A DNA stretch of 64,000 nucleotides, taken from Vreelandella songnenensis. GTDB taxonomy: Bacteria; Pseudomonadota; Gammaproteobacteria; Pseudomonadales; Halomonadaceae. Each line of letters begins with the position of its first letter. Within the stretch, counting starts at the first letter, position 1. The stretch covers positions 434,001-498,000 of the forward strand of contig NZ_PVTK01000001.1 of the NCBI RefSeq assembly GCF_003002925.1, read 5' to 3'. Made by a program: the position numbers and the translations under genes. Positions 45,569 through 53,893 of the stretch are shown here, one piece after another. A model generated the notes under the pieces. The model saw nothing but the letters and a program-made list of their open reading frames with translations. It was not told the origin of the DNA and ran no database searches.

Positions 45569-46177
45569 TTAAGACTCTAAGCCTATGGTAAATTCTTCTA
45601 CAATACGTTGAAATTCGTAAGGATCTGCATTTTTAGGTAAAAATGAATCAGCCTTTCTTAAAGCTTCATGAAATCTATCACCTTTTGTTTCTGCAGAATA
45701 TATAATCACCTTTTTTTCTGGATATTTCTCTTTGACAGCAAGAGCTAATCCTAGCCCTTCATCATTAAAACCCATAGCAACACCTACTCCCTGTACATCA
45801 ATAAAGAGTAAATTAGCTTCAACAATATCGTATTCATCTAATGTTTTACAATCCTTTATTAACTTAGTATGCACCCACCCACTTTGAGTTAATATTTTAG
45901 CTACTTTAAATCTTGCATCATCATCAATAAAAAGAATTCGTGTTTCATTCTTATACTCACCTAGACTTTTTTTATGGCTTTTATCATTCACCGTCTTTTC
46001 TCCCGGGTTATGATTTTTTTCGCCAACATTAATTGCTATGGTATTTGTATTTACCGCTTTATTTTTTTCGGATGCAGTTATTGTTCGATTCTTAAAAAAG
46101 AATGAAAAAATGCACCCTAGAACAGCCATACCTAAACCACTGAATAACCATTCTTTATTTTCAAAAACCCAATTCAT
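45569..46177 (-). CDS. Membrane-anchored receiver-domain protein
   Basis: 202 residues. An N-terminal helix (about 9-28, EWLFSGLGMAVLGCIFSFFF) anchors it, a polar linker of about 50 residues follows (repeats of NTI and NPGEK-type residues), then a receiver domain from about 79: RILFIDDDARF (acidic pocket), LLFIDVQG (phospho-acceptor Asp about 127), VIIYSAET (switch Ser), SFLPKNAD (Lys). No DNA-binding or other output domain. A receiver tethered to the membrane is unusual. ATG 46177 has GAGGA about 8 bases upstream. First gene of the operon with the kinase. Confidence 0.82.
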   Translation of the reverse strand: MNWVFENKEWLFSGLGMAVLGCIFSFFFKNRTITASEKNKAVNTNTIAINVGEKNHNPGEKTVNDKSHKKSLGEYKNETRILFIDDDARFKVAKILTQSGWVHTKLIKDCKTLDEYDIVEANLLFIDVQGVGVAMGFNDEGLGLALAVKEKYPEKKVIIYSAETKGDRFHEALRKADSFLPKNADPYEFQRIVEEFTIGLES

Positions 46178-46180
46178 CAA

Positions 46181-46496
46181 AAATCCTCATTTATAGCAAT
46201 GGTGCCATATAGTTATGCACGTATTTTTCTTTTTCTCTATAGCTTACGCTATCAGTATTTTAATACTGCTGTACAAGCTCTATCAAAAAAACATGTTCTA
46301 GGTTAAATGCAAAATGAGGAGGCTATCTCAAGGGAAGCCTACTTTAGTTTGTTAGCGGCCCTAACTCAGCGTCTCATTATTATTAAGAGTACATTAGCGA
46401 AACTAAGTGAAAATGTCACCTTTATATTGACAAGAGTGAGGCTAGGTTAGGCAAAAAGTAAAAAGCTTAGCTCGAAGGCTCAGTTAAAAATTCCAA
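46181..46496. other. AT-rich upstream region of the kinase operon
   Basis: No gene seen. It lies between the receiver gene start and the tRNA-Ser terminator and must contain the operon promoter. No repeat of the tRNA-Ser 3' end is seen here. Confidence 0.5.
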
Positions 46497-46531
46497 TAAA
46501 AAAGCCCGCTGATTGCTCAGCGGGCTTTTTC
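46497..46531. terminator. Terminator after tRNA-Ser
   Basis: AAAAAAGCCCGCTGA / TCAGCGGGCTTTTT with loop TTGC. It is 9 bp past the tRNA end on the minus strand. The stem is nearly the same as at 41411. Confidence 0.9.
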
Positions 46532-46539
46532 AAATTCTG

Positions 46540-46627
46540 TGGCGGAGAGGGAGGGATTCGAACCCTCGAAGCCTTTCGACTTACACACTTTCCAGGCGTG
46601 CTCCTTCGACCACTCGGACACCTCTCC
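46540..46627 (-). tRNA. tRNA-Ser (GGA)
   Basis: An 88-nt class II tRNA with long variable arm and encoded CCA. The anticodon loop CTGGAAA gives GGA, reading UCC/UCU codons. Confidence 0.94.
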
Positions 46628-46739
46628 ACATTTTGTGTTCCATCACTTGGGCTGTGCCTTTCGCGACAGAACGGCGCATATTCTATGTTTTAAGTGGCCA
46701 AATAGCAAGGCCTTTTTCGAGACCAGCTGTTTGATGTAC

Positions 46740-47240
46740 TTAATCGCTGCACGACAGAACGGCGTAGCTGCCGTGGGCTTCCAGGCAGAGCGCGTCGCCG
46801 CAGTAGAGTTGCTGGGTCAGCGCGATGCGGCCTTTGCCGCGCTCGGCGAGCTTCTGGCTGAGCTTTTCGATGCCGTCTGGCTCACTGGGTGTGCAGATCA
46901 GGCGGTAGTCGCCGTTTACCGGGGCCAGGAAGCGTTGGGTGGCCTCGGCCACTACCACATCCCTCGCCAGCCCCTGCCCGCGCAGCCAGAGCGTTACCCA
47001 GCACCAGCCTTGCAGCGTGGTTTGCGCGCTTAGCGCGCCGCCGAAGCCCGTGCCCTTGTCGTTCAGGTTGGGCGCCAACGCCAGCCGCCAGGTAAGCGAG
47101 TGGTTGTGGAGCGACATGCTTTCAATACCCAGTGCGCCCACCATGGGGATGGCATCACCCAGCCAGGTGTGAAAAGCCGCCAGGTCTTCCTGGCCTTTTG
47201 GCAGCGGCAAGCGGGGGTGAGGCACACCGGGTTTTCGCAT
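46740..47240 (-). CDS. YiiD_C-like thioesterase-domain protein
   Basis: 166 residues with a hotdog-fold pattern: IPMVGALGIESMSLHNHSLTWRLALAPNLNDKGTGFGGALSAQTTLQGW, as in the putative thioesterase domain of YiiD. The substrate is unknown. ATG 47240 has TAGGAG eight bases upstream. It lies 11 bp after the nitroreductase gene, so probably co-transcribed. Confidence 0.85.
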   Translation of the reverse strand: MRKPGVPHPRLPLPKGQEDLAAFHTWLGDAIPMVGALGIESMSLHNHSLTWRLALAPNLNDKGTGFGGALSAQTTLQGWCWVTLWLRGQGLARDVVVAEATQRFLAPVNGDYRLICTPSEPDGIEKLSQKLAERGKGRIALTQQLYCGDALCLEAHGSYAVLSCSD

Positions 47241-47251
47241 GGCGTTTACTC

Positions 47252-47812
47252 CTAGGCCCAACGCTCGACAAAATCGGCCACGTCGTGCTGCGGCAGCGGC
47301 TTGTGGCGCCCGCCCAGGTTGCCCAGGTAGATAAACGCGACCACTTCGTCGTCTTCCTCAAGCGAGAGCCCCTTGCGCACCACGGGGTCGAAGGCGTACT
47401 TGCCGCTGCGCCACATGGCGCCCAGCCCCAACCCGTGGGCGGCCAGCAAAATGCCGTGGGCGGCACAGCCGGCGGAAATTACCTGCTCCATCTTGGGCAC
47501 CTTGGGCAGGTCCGGCGTGACCTTGGCGATCACGGCGATGATCATGGGCGCGCGCAGGGGCTTCTTGCGGGCGGCGTTCAGCGTGTCGTCGCCGGCACTG
47601 GGGTCTTCCTGGAACTCGGCTTCGGCAAACAGCTCGCCCAGGCGCTCACGCCCTTCTCCGGTGAATTCGATAAACCGCCAGGGGCGCAGCTCCTTGTGGT
47701 CCGGAGCGCGCAGGGCTGCCTTGTAGAGGGCGTCCAGCTGCTCGGCGGTGGGCGCGGGTTCCACCAGCTTGCCCATCGAGCTGCGTTCGTGAAGAAGCGT
47801 GAGTGCATCCAT
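47252..47812 (-). CDS. YdjA-like NAD(P)H nitroreductase
   Basis: A 186-residue FMN-binding nitroreductase: ERSSMGKLVEPAP, RAPDHKELRPWRFIEFTG (FMN contacts) and AAHGILLAAHGLGLGAMWRSG. It matches the short YdjA type, acting as a homodimer. Physiological substrate unknown. Heads a two-gene unit with the thioesterase-like gene. Confidence 0.92.
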   Translation of the reverse strand: MDALTLLHERSSMGKLVEPAPTAEQLDALYKAALRAPDHKELRPWRFIEFTGEGRERLGELFAEAEFQEDPSAGDDTLNAARKKPLRAPMIIAVIAKVTPDLPKVPKMEQVISAGCAAHGILLAAHGLGLGAMWRSGKYAFDPVVRKGLSLEEDDEVVAFIYLGNLGGRHKPLPQHDVADFVERWA

Positions 47813-47857
47813 TGGTTTTATCCTTCGTTCAGTCAGGCTCTACTGTAGCGCAGTGGC

Positions 47858-48691
47858 TTACTGCCTTGCCAGACGCAGCGGGCTTGGCGGTGTCAGGCCC
47901 GGCGTGGCGCGCCAGGGGCTGATATCCAGCCCGCCCCGGCGCACGTAACGTGCCAGCACCAGAAGCTCGATGGGCTTGGCGTGCGCCATCAGGTCGGTAA
48001 AGATGTGCTCCACGCAGTGCTCGTGAAAATCCTGGTGCTGGCGGTAGCCGATCAGGTAGCGCAGCAGGCCTTCGCGGTCGAGCTTGGGGCCTTTATAGCG
48101 AATCAGCACGCTGCCCCAGTCAGGCTGGCCGGTGACCGGGCAGTTGGATTTGAGCAGGTGCGAATGCAGCGTCTCCTCCACGATCTCGTCGCTTACTGCC
48201 AGGTGGGCGGCGCTGGGGGTGTAGTCGCTTACCTCGATGTCCAGGTCGTCCAGGCAGTCGCCGGGCAGCGGCTTCGGGGCAAGCTCGGCGTCTTCCACGC
48301 CAAGAAGCTCCACGCTTATCGGCGCACCGGCGGCGGCGCTCAGGTCACGCGTGAGGGTCTCGATCAGCGCTTCGCGGCTCTCAATGCGGGTCTGGTTGAA
48401 GCTGTTGAGGTAGAGCTTCCAGGATTTGGATTCGATCAGGCTGGGAGAATCCGCCGGCAGCCGAAAACGGGCCACGGCAACGATAGGCTTGCCGCGGGCG
48501 TTGAGCCAGGAAACCTCGAAGGCGTGCCACTCGTCTTCACCGACAAACGGCAGGCTGCCCTCTTCAATGCCCAGCGGCGCGCGGTTGGCGGCGCGGGGAA
48601 TGGGGAACAGAAGCCCGGCATCGTACTGCTCGGGGTAGGCGGAATCGCGCCCCAGGGGCGCGTGTTCCAGAGTGTCGGGGCGGTGTGCCAT
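47858..48691 (-). CDS. queF: NADPH-dependent 7-cyano-7-deazaguanine reductase
   Basis: A 277-residue type II QueF that reduces preQ0 to preQ1 in queuosine biosynthesis, a four-electron nitrile reduction. SNCPVTGQPDWGSVLIRYKG holds the catalytic Cys, and DFHEHCVEHIFTDL the conserved Glu/His. Length fits the tandem-domain YqcD class. Single gene. Confidence 0.96.
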   Translation of the reverse strand: MAHRPDTLEHAPLGRDSAYPEQYDAGLLFPIPRAANRAPLGIEEGSLPFVGEDEWHAFEVSWLNARGKPIVAVARFRLPADSPSLIESKSWKLYLNSFNQTRIESREALIETLTRDLSAAAGAPISVELLGVEDAELAPKPLPGDCLDDLDIEVSDYTPSAAHLAVSDEIVEETLHSHLLKSNCPVTGQPDWGSVLIRYKGPKLDREGLLRYLIGYRQHQDFHEHCVEHIFTDLMAHAKPIELLVLARYVRRGGLDISPWRATPGLTPPSPLRLARQ

Positions 48692-48735
48692 AGATCATGC
48701 TCTCTTGAAAACGACTCTTTAAAACGGGCGTGCGC

Positions 48736-49509
48736 TCAGCTGCGGATGCCTTTGCCACGCTCCAGCATGGTAAGGGCGGCAAAGAACAGCACGATGATAA
48801 ATGCAAAGATGGCGGCCAGCGCCCATACCACAGGGATATCCGAGACGCCCAGAAAGCCGTAACGGAAGACGTTCACCATGTACAGGATGGGGTTGAGCAT
48901 GGAGACGCCCTGCCAGAAGTTGGGCAGCATGGAAATGGAGTAGAACACGCCACCAAGGTACGTAAGCGGCGTCAGGATAAAGGTCGGCACGATGGAAATA
49001 TCGTCGAACTTGTTCGCCAGCAGCGCGTTGATGAAGCCGCCAAGCGAAAAAAGCGCCGAGGTCAGCACCACCACCAATACGGTCAGAAGCGGATGCTCGA
49101 TGGTCAGGCGGGTAAAGAACAGCGATACCAGCGTGACGATCAGCCCCACGCCCAGGCCGCGCGCCATCCCACCCAGAATGAAGCCCGAGAGAATCACCCA
49201 GTTGGGCATGGGTGAAACCATCAGCTCTTCCACCGAGCGCTGAAACTTGTTCGAGAAGAAGCTGGAGGCGACGTTCGAGTAGCTGTTGGTGATCACCGAC
49301 ATCATGATCAGGCCGGGGACGATGAAGTCCATGTAGCTGTAGCCGTCCATCTCGCCGATGCGCGAGCCGATCAGGTTGCCAAAGATGATGAAGTACATCG
49401 CCATGGTGATGGAGGGCGGCAGCAGGGTCTGCGGCCAGATGCGCGTAAAGCGCTTGATCTCCTTGAGCACCAGCGTCCATAGCGCCACCAGGGTTTGGGT
49501 CGCATTCAT
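48736..49509 (-). CDS. ABC-2 type transporter permease (YadH-like)
   Basis: 257 residues with six membrane helices. TLLPPSITMAMYFIIFGNLIGSRIG, VPGLIMMSVITNSYSNVASSFFSNKFQRSVEELMVSPMP and LTPLTYLGGVFYSISMLPNFWQ are typical ABC-2 permease (YadH) segments. Forms an exporter with the ATPase whose stop it overlaps by 4 bp. Substrate unknown. Confidence 0.92.
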   Translation of the reverse strand: MNATQTLVALWTLVLKEIKRFTRIWPQTLLPPSITMAMYFIIFGNLIGSRIGEMDGYSYMDFIVPGLIMMSVITNSYSNVASSFFSNKFQRSVEELMVSPMPNWVILSGFILGGMARGLGVGLIVTLVSLFFTRLTIEHPLLTVLVVVLTSALFSLGGFINALLANKFDDISIVPTFILTPLTYLGGVFYSISMLPNFWQGVSMLNPILYMVNVFRYGFLGVSDIPVVWALAAIFAFIIVLFFAALTMLERGKGIRS

Positions 49510-50468
49510 GCCTGTGCCTCCGCTTGCGTGCGCTCGTCGATAGCCTTGTTGCCTGCCTCTACCATGGAAACAAACATCTCCTCCAACCGATTGGCGCGGT
49601 TGCGCATGGAAACCACCCGAACGCCCTGCTCGCTCAACGCGCTGAACACATCGTTGAGCTGCTGGCCGCGCTGAATGACGATAGAGAGCTGCGAAGGCTC
49701 GATCTGGGCGATTTCAAACCCGTCGATTACCGGGGGAGCGGTGACTGGCTCGGCGAGATCCAGCAGGAAGGTTTCGGTATTCAGCTCGGCCAGCAACTCG
49801 CGCACGCTGGTGTTACGCACGATTTCGCCGTGATTGATGATGGCGATATTGCGGCACAGGCTCTCCGCCTCTTCCAGGTAGTGGGTCGTCAGGATGATGG
49901 TGGTGCCTTCATCCTGGTTGATCCGGCGCATGTATTCCCACATGCTGCGGCGCAGTTCGATATCCACCCCCGCCGTGGGCTCATCTAGAATCAATAGCTT
50001 GGGACGATGCATGAGTGCGCGGGCAATCATCAACCGGCGCTTCATTCCGCCGGAAAGCATACGCGCGTTGCCGTTGCGCTTGTCCCACAGGCCAAGGTCG
50101 CGCAGCAGCTGCTCGGCACGCGGCAGCGCTTCGCGGCGCGTCATGCCGTAGTAGCCCGCCTGAGCCAGCACGATATCGATCACCTTCTCGAACTGGTTGA
50201 AGTTGAACTCCTGAGGAACCACGCCGAGCTGGTACTTGGCCTTGGCGAAGTCCTTATCGATGTCGATACCAAAAATCGATACCTTGCCTTCCGACTTCTG
50301 CACCAGCGAGCACACAACGCCGAGGGTGGTGGACTTACCCGCGCCATTAGGGCCCAGCAGAGCAAAGAAATCGCCCTGCTGAACGTCCAGATCAATTCCT
50401 TTTAACGCTTGAAAGCCGTTGCCGTACACCTTGGTAAGGCCACGGATAGACAATGCCGGTTCGGCCAT
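49506..50468 (-). CDS. ABC transporter ATP-binding protein (YadG-like)
   Basis: 320 residues. Walker A GPNGAGKST (near 39), signature LSGGMKRRLMIARALMHRP, Walker B LLILDEPTAGVD and a H-loop TTHYLEE, plus a C-terminal extension of about 90 residues. Pairs with the permease downstream. Confidence 0.94.
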   Translation of the reverse strand: MAEPALSIRGLTKVYGNGFQALKGIDLDVQQGDFFALLGPNGAGKSTTLGVVCSLVQKSEGKVSIFGIDIDKDFAKAKYQLGVVPQEFNFNQFEKVIDIVLAQAGYYGMTRREALPRAEQLLRDLGLWDKRNGNARMLSGGMKRRLMIARALMHRPKLLILDEPTAGVDIELRRSMWEYMRRINQDEGTTIILTTHYLEEAESLCRNIAIINHGEIVRNTSVRELLAELNTETFLLDLAEPVTAPPVIDGFEIAQIEPSQLSIVIQRGQQLNDVFSALSEQGVRVVSMRNRANRLEEMFVSMVEAGNKAIDERTQAEAQA

Positions 50469-50743
50469 AAAGATGTCCTGTCAGCAAAAAATGGGGCACT
50501 AGAAAACAAGTGAGAAGCAACGATATCGGGGCATTCGCTGTTTTTTTCAAGCTGAAGGCGGCTTCAGCGACCGGCTATTTTATTACGCCGCTAACTAACT
50601 CATACAATTAATGAGCGATAGCGGCGTTTTGTCGCGCATGAATGCCCGACTAATACTTTAGTATTAGCCGTATGCCATTACGCTATTAACTAATAGCACG
50701 GCATGCAAGGGAACACATAATTCATAAATGAGAAAAACACTTA

Positions 50744-52375
50744 ATGAGCACCATCATTACCCAGCCCCCTGTCGCCTTTACCCAGCCAGCATCCACCGAA
50801 CCCTCGCCCGCTGAAGCCAAGCGCGGCCTGTCAGCACTTTCGCTGCGCCGTCAGCGCCTGATTGGTGTGGCGGTTCTGTGGCTGATACTTGCCATCATGA
50901 TTACCGTAAACGCTCTGCAAAGCCGGGCGCTGCTGCATCATGAGCGCGAACAGCGCATGGTGACCGCTGTGAATATTGCCGTTTCCACTCTCGAGCATTT
51001 CGACGAGATGGCCAAACAGGGCCAGGTCAGCCTGGAAGAGGCCAAGACCCTGGCATTTGAAACCATCCGCGACGTGCGCTTTGGCAAGGATGACAACTAC
51101 CTGTTCGCGCTGACCGGCGACCTTAAAATGCTGGCCCACCCCAAGCGCCCGCCAGGCCAGGACCTTTCCCAGGTTACCGACCCGCAGGGCAAGCTGATTT
51201 TCCATTCGATCCTGGACAGCGCCCGCAGTACGGGTGCGGGCTTTACCGATTACCATTCCAACTTTGCCCGGGGCAATGATGCCATGCCCCTGGTACACAC
51301 CTATACCGAGGCCTACGCGCCCTGGGATGTATACGTGTCCAGCGGCATCTTCATGGGCGATATCAGCCAGGCAATCATGGCCAAACTGATCAAGACCATT
51401 CTGGTGGGCCTTGTGGCCGGCGCGCTGGTAACGCTGGCGTTCTGGGCCATGATCTCGCTGATTCTGCGCCGCCTGGGTGGCGAGCCGGATTACGCGGCAA
51501 GCGTCGTTGCCCGCATTGCCCAGGGTGACTTGACGGCCAAGGTCGACCTGAGCGCCAACGATACCCGCAGCCTGCTTTACGATATTCAGCAGATGCGCAA
51601 CAAGCTTCATGCCACCATGCAGGAAATCCACACGACCAGTGCCGCAGTGGATCACAACTCCGCTGATATTGCCGCCGGCAATCAGGAGCTCTCTTCGCGT
51701 ACCGAGCAGCAGGCCGCCGCCCTTCAGCAAACTTCTGCCAGCATGGAAGAAGTGACCGCCACCGTACGCCAGAATGCCGATAACGTCGAGCAGGCCAAGG
51801 AGCTGGTGCGTAGCGCCGGTGAAACCTCCCAGGTTGGCCAGAAGGCCATCGGCGAAGCCGTCAGCTCCATGCAGGAGATTACCCGTGAAGCGGTCAAGAT
51901 CTCCGAGATCGTCACGCTGATCGACAGCATTGCGTTCCAGACCAACATCCTGGCGCTCAATGCCTCGGTGGAGGCCGCGCGTGCCGGTGAGCACGGCCGA
52001 GGCTTTGCCGTGGTAGCGGGTGAAGTACGCCAGCTGGCCAACCGCTCGGCAAGTGCGGCTCAGGAGATCAAGACGCTGATCAACACGTCCAACGCCCAGG
52101 TGGATAACGGTGCCTCACTGGTCACCACCGCCAAGGAGCGCATGGAGCATATCGACCAGCAGATTCAGCGTATCAACGCTCTGTTTGCGGATATCACCGC
52201 GGCGACTCATGAGCAGACCCAAGGCATCGAGCAGATCAACGTGGCAATCGCCCAGCTTGACCAGTCCACCCAGGACAACGCCTCCATGGTTCAGCAGACC
52301 GCCAACTCCGCCCACGACCTGAAACAGCGCTCGCAGTCGCTCAACGGTATCGTCAACCACTTCACGCTCAGCTAA
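50744..52375 (+). CDS. Methyl-accepting chemotaxis protein with sCache_2 sensor
   Basis: 543 residues. TM1 about 36-56, a periplasmic sCache_2 domain (about 65-205; IRDVRFGKDDNYLFALTGDLKMLAHP and YAPWDVYVSSGIFMGDI), TM2 about 214-238, HAMP, then the signalling hairpin with the invariant tip ILALNASVEAARAGEHGRGFAVVAGEVRQLA. sCache_2 receptors often bind small organic acids. It has no CheR-binding pentapeptide at the C-terminus (FTLS). Single gene. Confidence 0.95.
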   Translation: MSTIITQPPVAFTQPASTEPSPAEAKRGLSALSLRRQRLIGVAVLWLILAIMITVNALQSRALLHHEREQRMVTAVNIAVSTLEHFDEMAKQGQVSLEEAKTLAFETIRDVRFGKDDNYLFALTGDLKMLAHPKRPPGQDLSQVTDPQGKLIFHSILDSARSTGAGFTDYHSNFARGNDAMPLVHTYTEAYAPWDVYVSSGIFMGDISQAIMAKLIKTILVGLVAGALVTLAFWAMISLILRRLGGEPDYAASVVARIAQGDLTAKVDLSANDTRSLLYDIQQMRNKLHATMQEIHTTSAAVDHNSADIAAGNQELSSRTEQQAAALQQTSASMEEVTATVRQNADNVEQAKELVRSAGETSQVGQKAIGEAVSSMQEITREAVKISEIVTLIDSIAFQTNILALNASVEAARAGEHGRGFAVVAGEVRQLANRSASAAQEIKTLINTSNAQVDNGASLVTTAKERMEHIDQQIQRINALFADITAATHEQTQGIEQINVAIAQLDQSTQDNASMVQQTANSAHDLKQRSQSLNGIVNHFTLS

Positions 52376-52383
52376 ACACACCG

Positions 52384-52414
52384 CTTACGCTCAGGCATAC
52401 CGCCTGGGCGTAAG
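52384..52414 (+). terminator. Hairpin downstream of the chemoreceptor gene
   Basis: 13-bp stem CTTACGCTCAGGC / GCCTGGGCGTAAG with one G-T pair and a 5-base loop, directly after the stop. It lacks a T-run, so termination may be partial. Confidence 0.5.
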
Positions 52415-52539
52415 TAGCTATCAACCACCTGTGCATAAATCACACGCACAGCAAAACGCCGTCAGCGAAGACGGTAGATAGAAGATGTTTATTCAGAAAA
52501 GTAACGACAGAGAAGATATTTGAGATGGTGCTGTTTACG

Positions 52540-52614
52540 TGGAGCGGGAAAAGAGATTCGAACTCTCGACCCTCGCCTTGGCAAGGCGATGCTCTACCAC
52601 TGAGCTATTCCCGC
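52540..52614 (-). tRNA. tRNA-Gly (GCC)
   Basis: 75 nt with CCA encoded; anticodon loop TTGCCAA. Last of six tRNA genes in transcription order. Confidence 0.95.
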
Positions 52615-52633
52615 AACGTAAACGCTTGCTAGA

Positions 52634-52709
52634 TGGCGTCCCATAAGGGGTTCGAACCCTTGTTACCGCCGTGAAAGGGCGGTGTCCTAGGCCACTAGAC
52701 GAATGGGAC
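52634..52709 (-). tRNA. tRNA-Glu (TTC)
   Basis: 76 nt with CCA encoded; anticodon loop CTTTCAC. The D loop reads GGCCTAGGAC, differing from its sister copies at one or two bases. Confidence 0.95.
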
Positions 52710-52740
52710 GTATAAACATCTAACTTATCAATCACTTGAT

Positions 52741-52815
52741 TGGAGCGGGAAAAGAGATTCGAACTCTCGACCCTCGCCTTGGCAAGGCGATGCTCTACCA
52801 CTGAGCTATTCCCGC
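52741..52815 (-). tRNA. tRNA-Gly (GCC)
   Basis: 75 nt, identical to the other two Gly copies; CCA encoded, anticodon GCC. Confidence 0.95.
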
Positions 52816-52838
52816 TTAATCAATCTTGCACATCGGAT

Positions 52839-52914
52839 TGGCGTCCCATAAGGGGTTCGAACCCTTGTTACCGCCGTGAAAGGGCGGTGTCCTGGACCAC
52901 TAGACGAATGGGAC
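52839..52914 (-). tRNA. tRNA-Glu (TTC)
   Basis: 76 nt, CCA encoded, anticodon TTC. D-loop variant GGTCCAGGAC. Confidence 0.95.
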
Positions 52915-52919
52915 GTTTT

Positions 52920-52994
52920 TGGAGCGGGAAAAGAGATTCGAACTCTCGACCCTCGCCTTGGCAAGGCGATGCTCTACCACTGAGCTATTCCCGC
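52920..52994 (-). tRNA. tRNA-Gly (GCC)
   Basis: 75 nt, CCA encoded, anticodon GCC; only 5 bp from the neighbouring tRNA-Glu, so processed from one transcript. Confidence 0.95.
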
Positions 52995-53018
52995 ACTCCG
53001 ATACCTTAACGATGAAAT

Positions 53019-53094
53019 TGGCGTCCCATAAGGGGTTCGAACCCTTGTTACCGCCGTGAAAGGGCGGTGTCCTAGACCACTAGACGAATGGGAC
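53019..53094 (-). tRNA. tRNA-Glu (TTC)
   Basis: 76 nt, CCA encoded, anticodon TTC. First gene of the six-tRNA array in transcription order; the promoter should lie in 53095-53200. Confidence 0.95.
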
Positions 53095-53382
53095 GTTTCA
53101 TTGCCTCGTCGAGGTGGCGCGTATATTACTCAGACCGCTCTTTACTGTCAAGCACTCTGATATTGTTCTGCTTTCCCTGCTCGCCCTATCCTCATTGGCA
53201 GGCGGGGTCGGCTGTCTGCAAAATGCTGAACTCATGCGGGTTTGCCGTAGTCTCAGCGGGTAATGCCTTGGCGGCTCTGGCGTGTTTAACAGCACGCCTT
53301 TACTGGGCTGTGTTCAGTGACACCTGTCCTTACTGGCAAGAGTACGCTAGCCTGCGAGTAATAGAGGGAAAGGAGACATTGT

Positions 53383-53781
53383 ATGGCGAAAATTGAAAAA
53401 TCCCCCGAGCAGTGGCGCGAAGAGTTGACTCCGGAGCAGTACCGGGTAGCGCGTGAAAAAGGCACCGAGCGCCCTTTCACCGGCGATTACCAGGTGCGCG
53501 ACGAACAGGGCATCTACCACTGCATCTGCTGTCACGCTCCGCTATTTGAAAACGAGCACAAGTTTGATGCCGGCTGTGGCTGGCCAAGCTTTGACAGGCC
53601 ATTGGGCCGCCATAGCGTGGAAGAGCACCAGGACACCACGCACGGCATGGTGCGCACGGAAGTCGTATGCTCTCACTGTGATGCACACCTGGGCCACGTC
53701 TTCCCCGATGGCCCCCCGGAGTCCACGGGGCTTCGCTACTGTATCAACTCCGTCTCGCTCGAATTCCATCCGGGCGAGTAG
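53383..53781 (+). CDS. msrB: Peptide-methionine (R)-S-oxide reductase
   Basis: A 132-residue repair enzyme for methionine-R-sulfoxide. Zinc Cys pairs are CICCHAPLF and [14 protein letters not shown]; the catalytic Cys is in [16 protein letters not shown] is the family signature. AAAGGAGA lies upstream of the ATG. Confidence 0.97.
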   Translation: MAKIEKSPEQWREELTPEQYRVAREKGTERPFTGDYQVRDEQGIYHCICCHAPLFENEHKFDAGCGWPSFDRPLGRHSVEEHQDTTHGMVRTEVVCSHCDAHLGHVFPDGPPESTGLRYCINSVSLEFHPGE

Positions 53782-53893
53782 CCTACTCATAGGCCGAATC
53801 AAGACCACCGAGGCGTGCATGCAGTAGATCAGCGCCAAGCACGACGGGCTGCTATAATGGCAGCCCGTTTTTTTGTGCTTGTAGGAGAAACTC

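Noticed and set aside
43091..46627. Integrative element inserted at tRNA-Ser
   Set aside because: No integrase and no repeat of the tRNA 3' end were seen at the other border.
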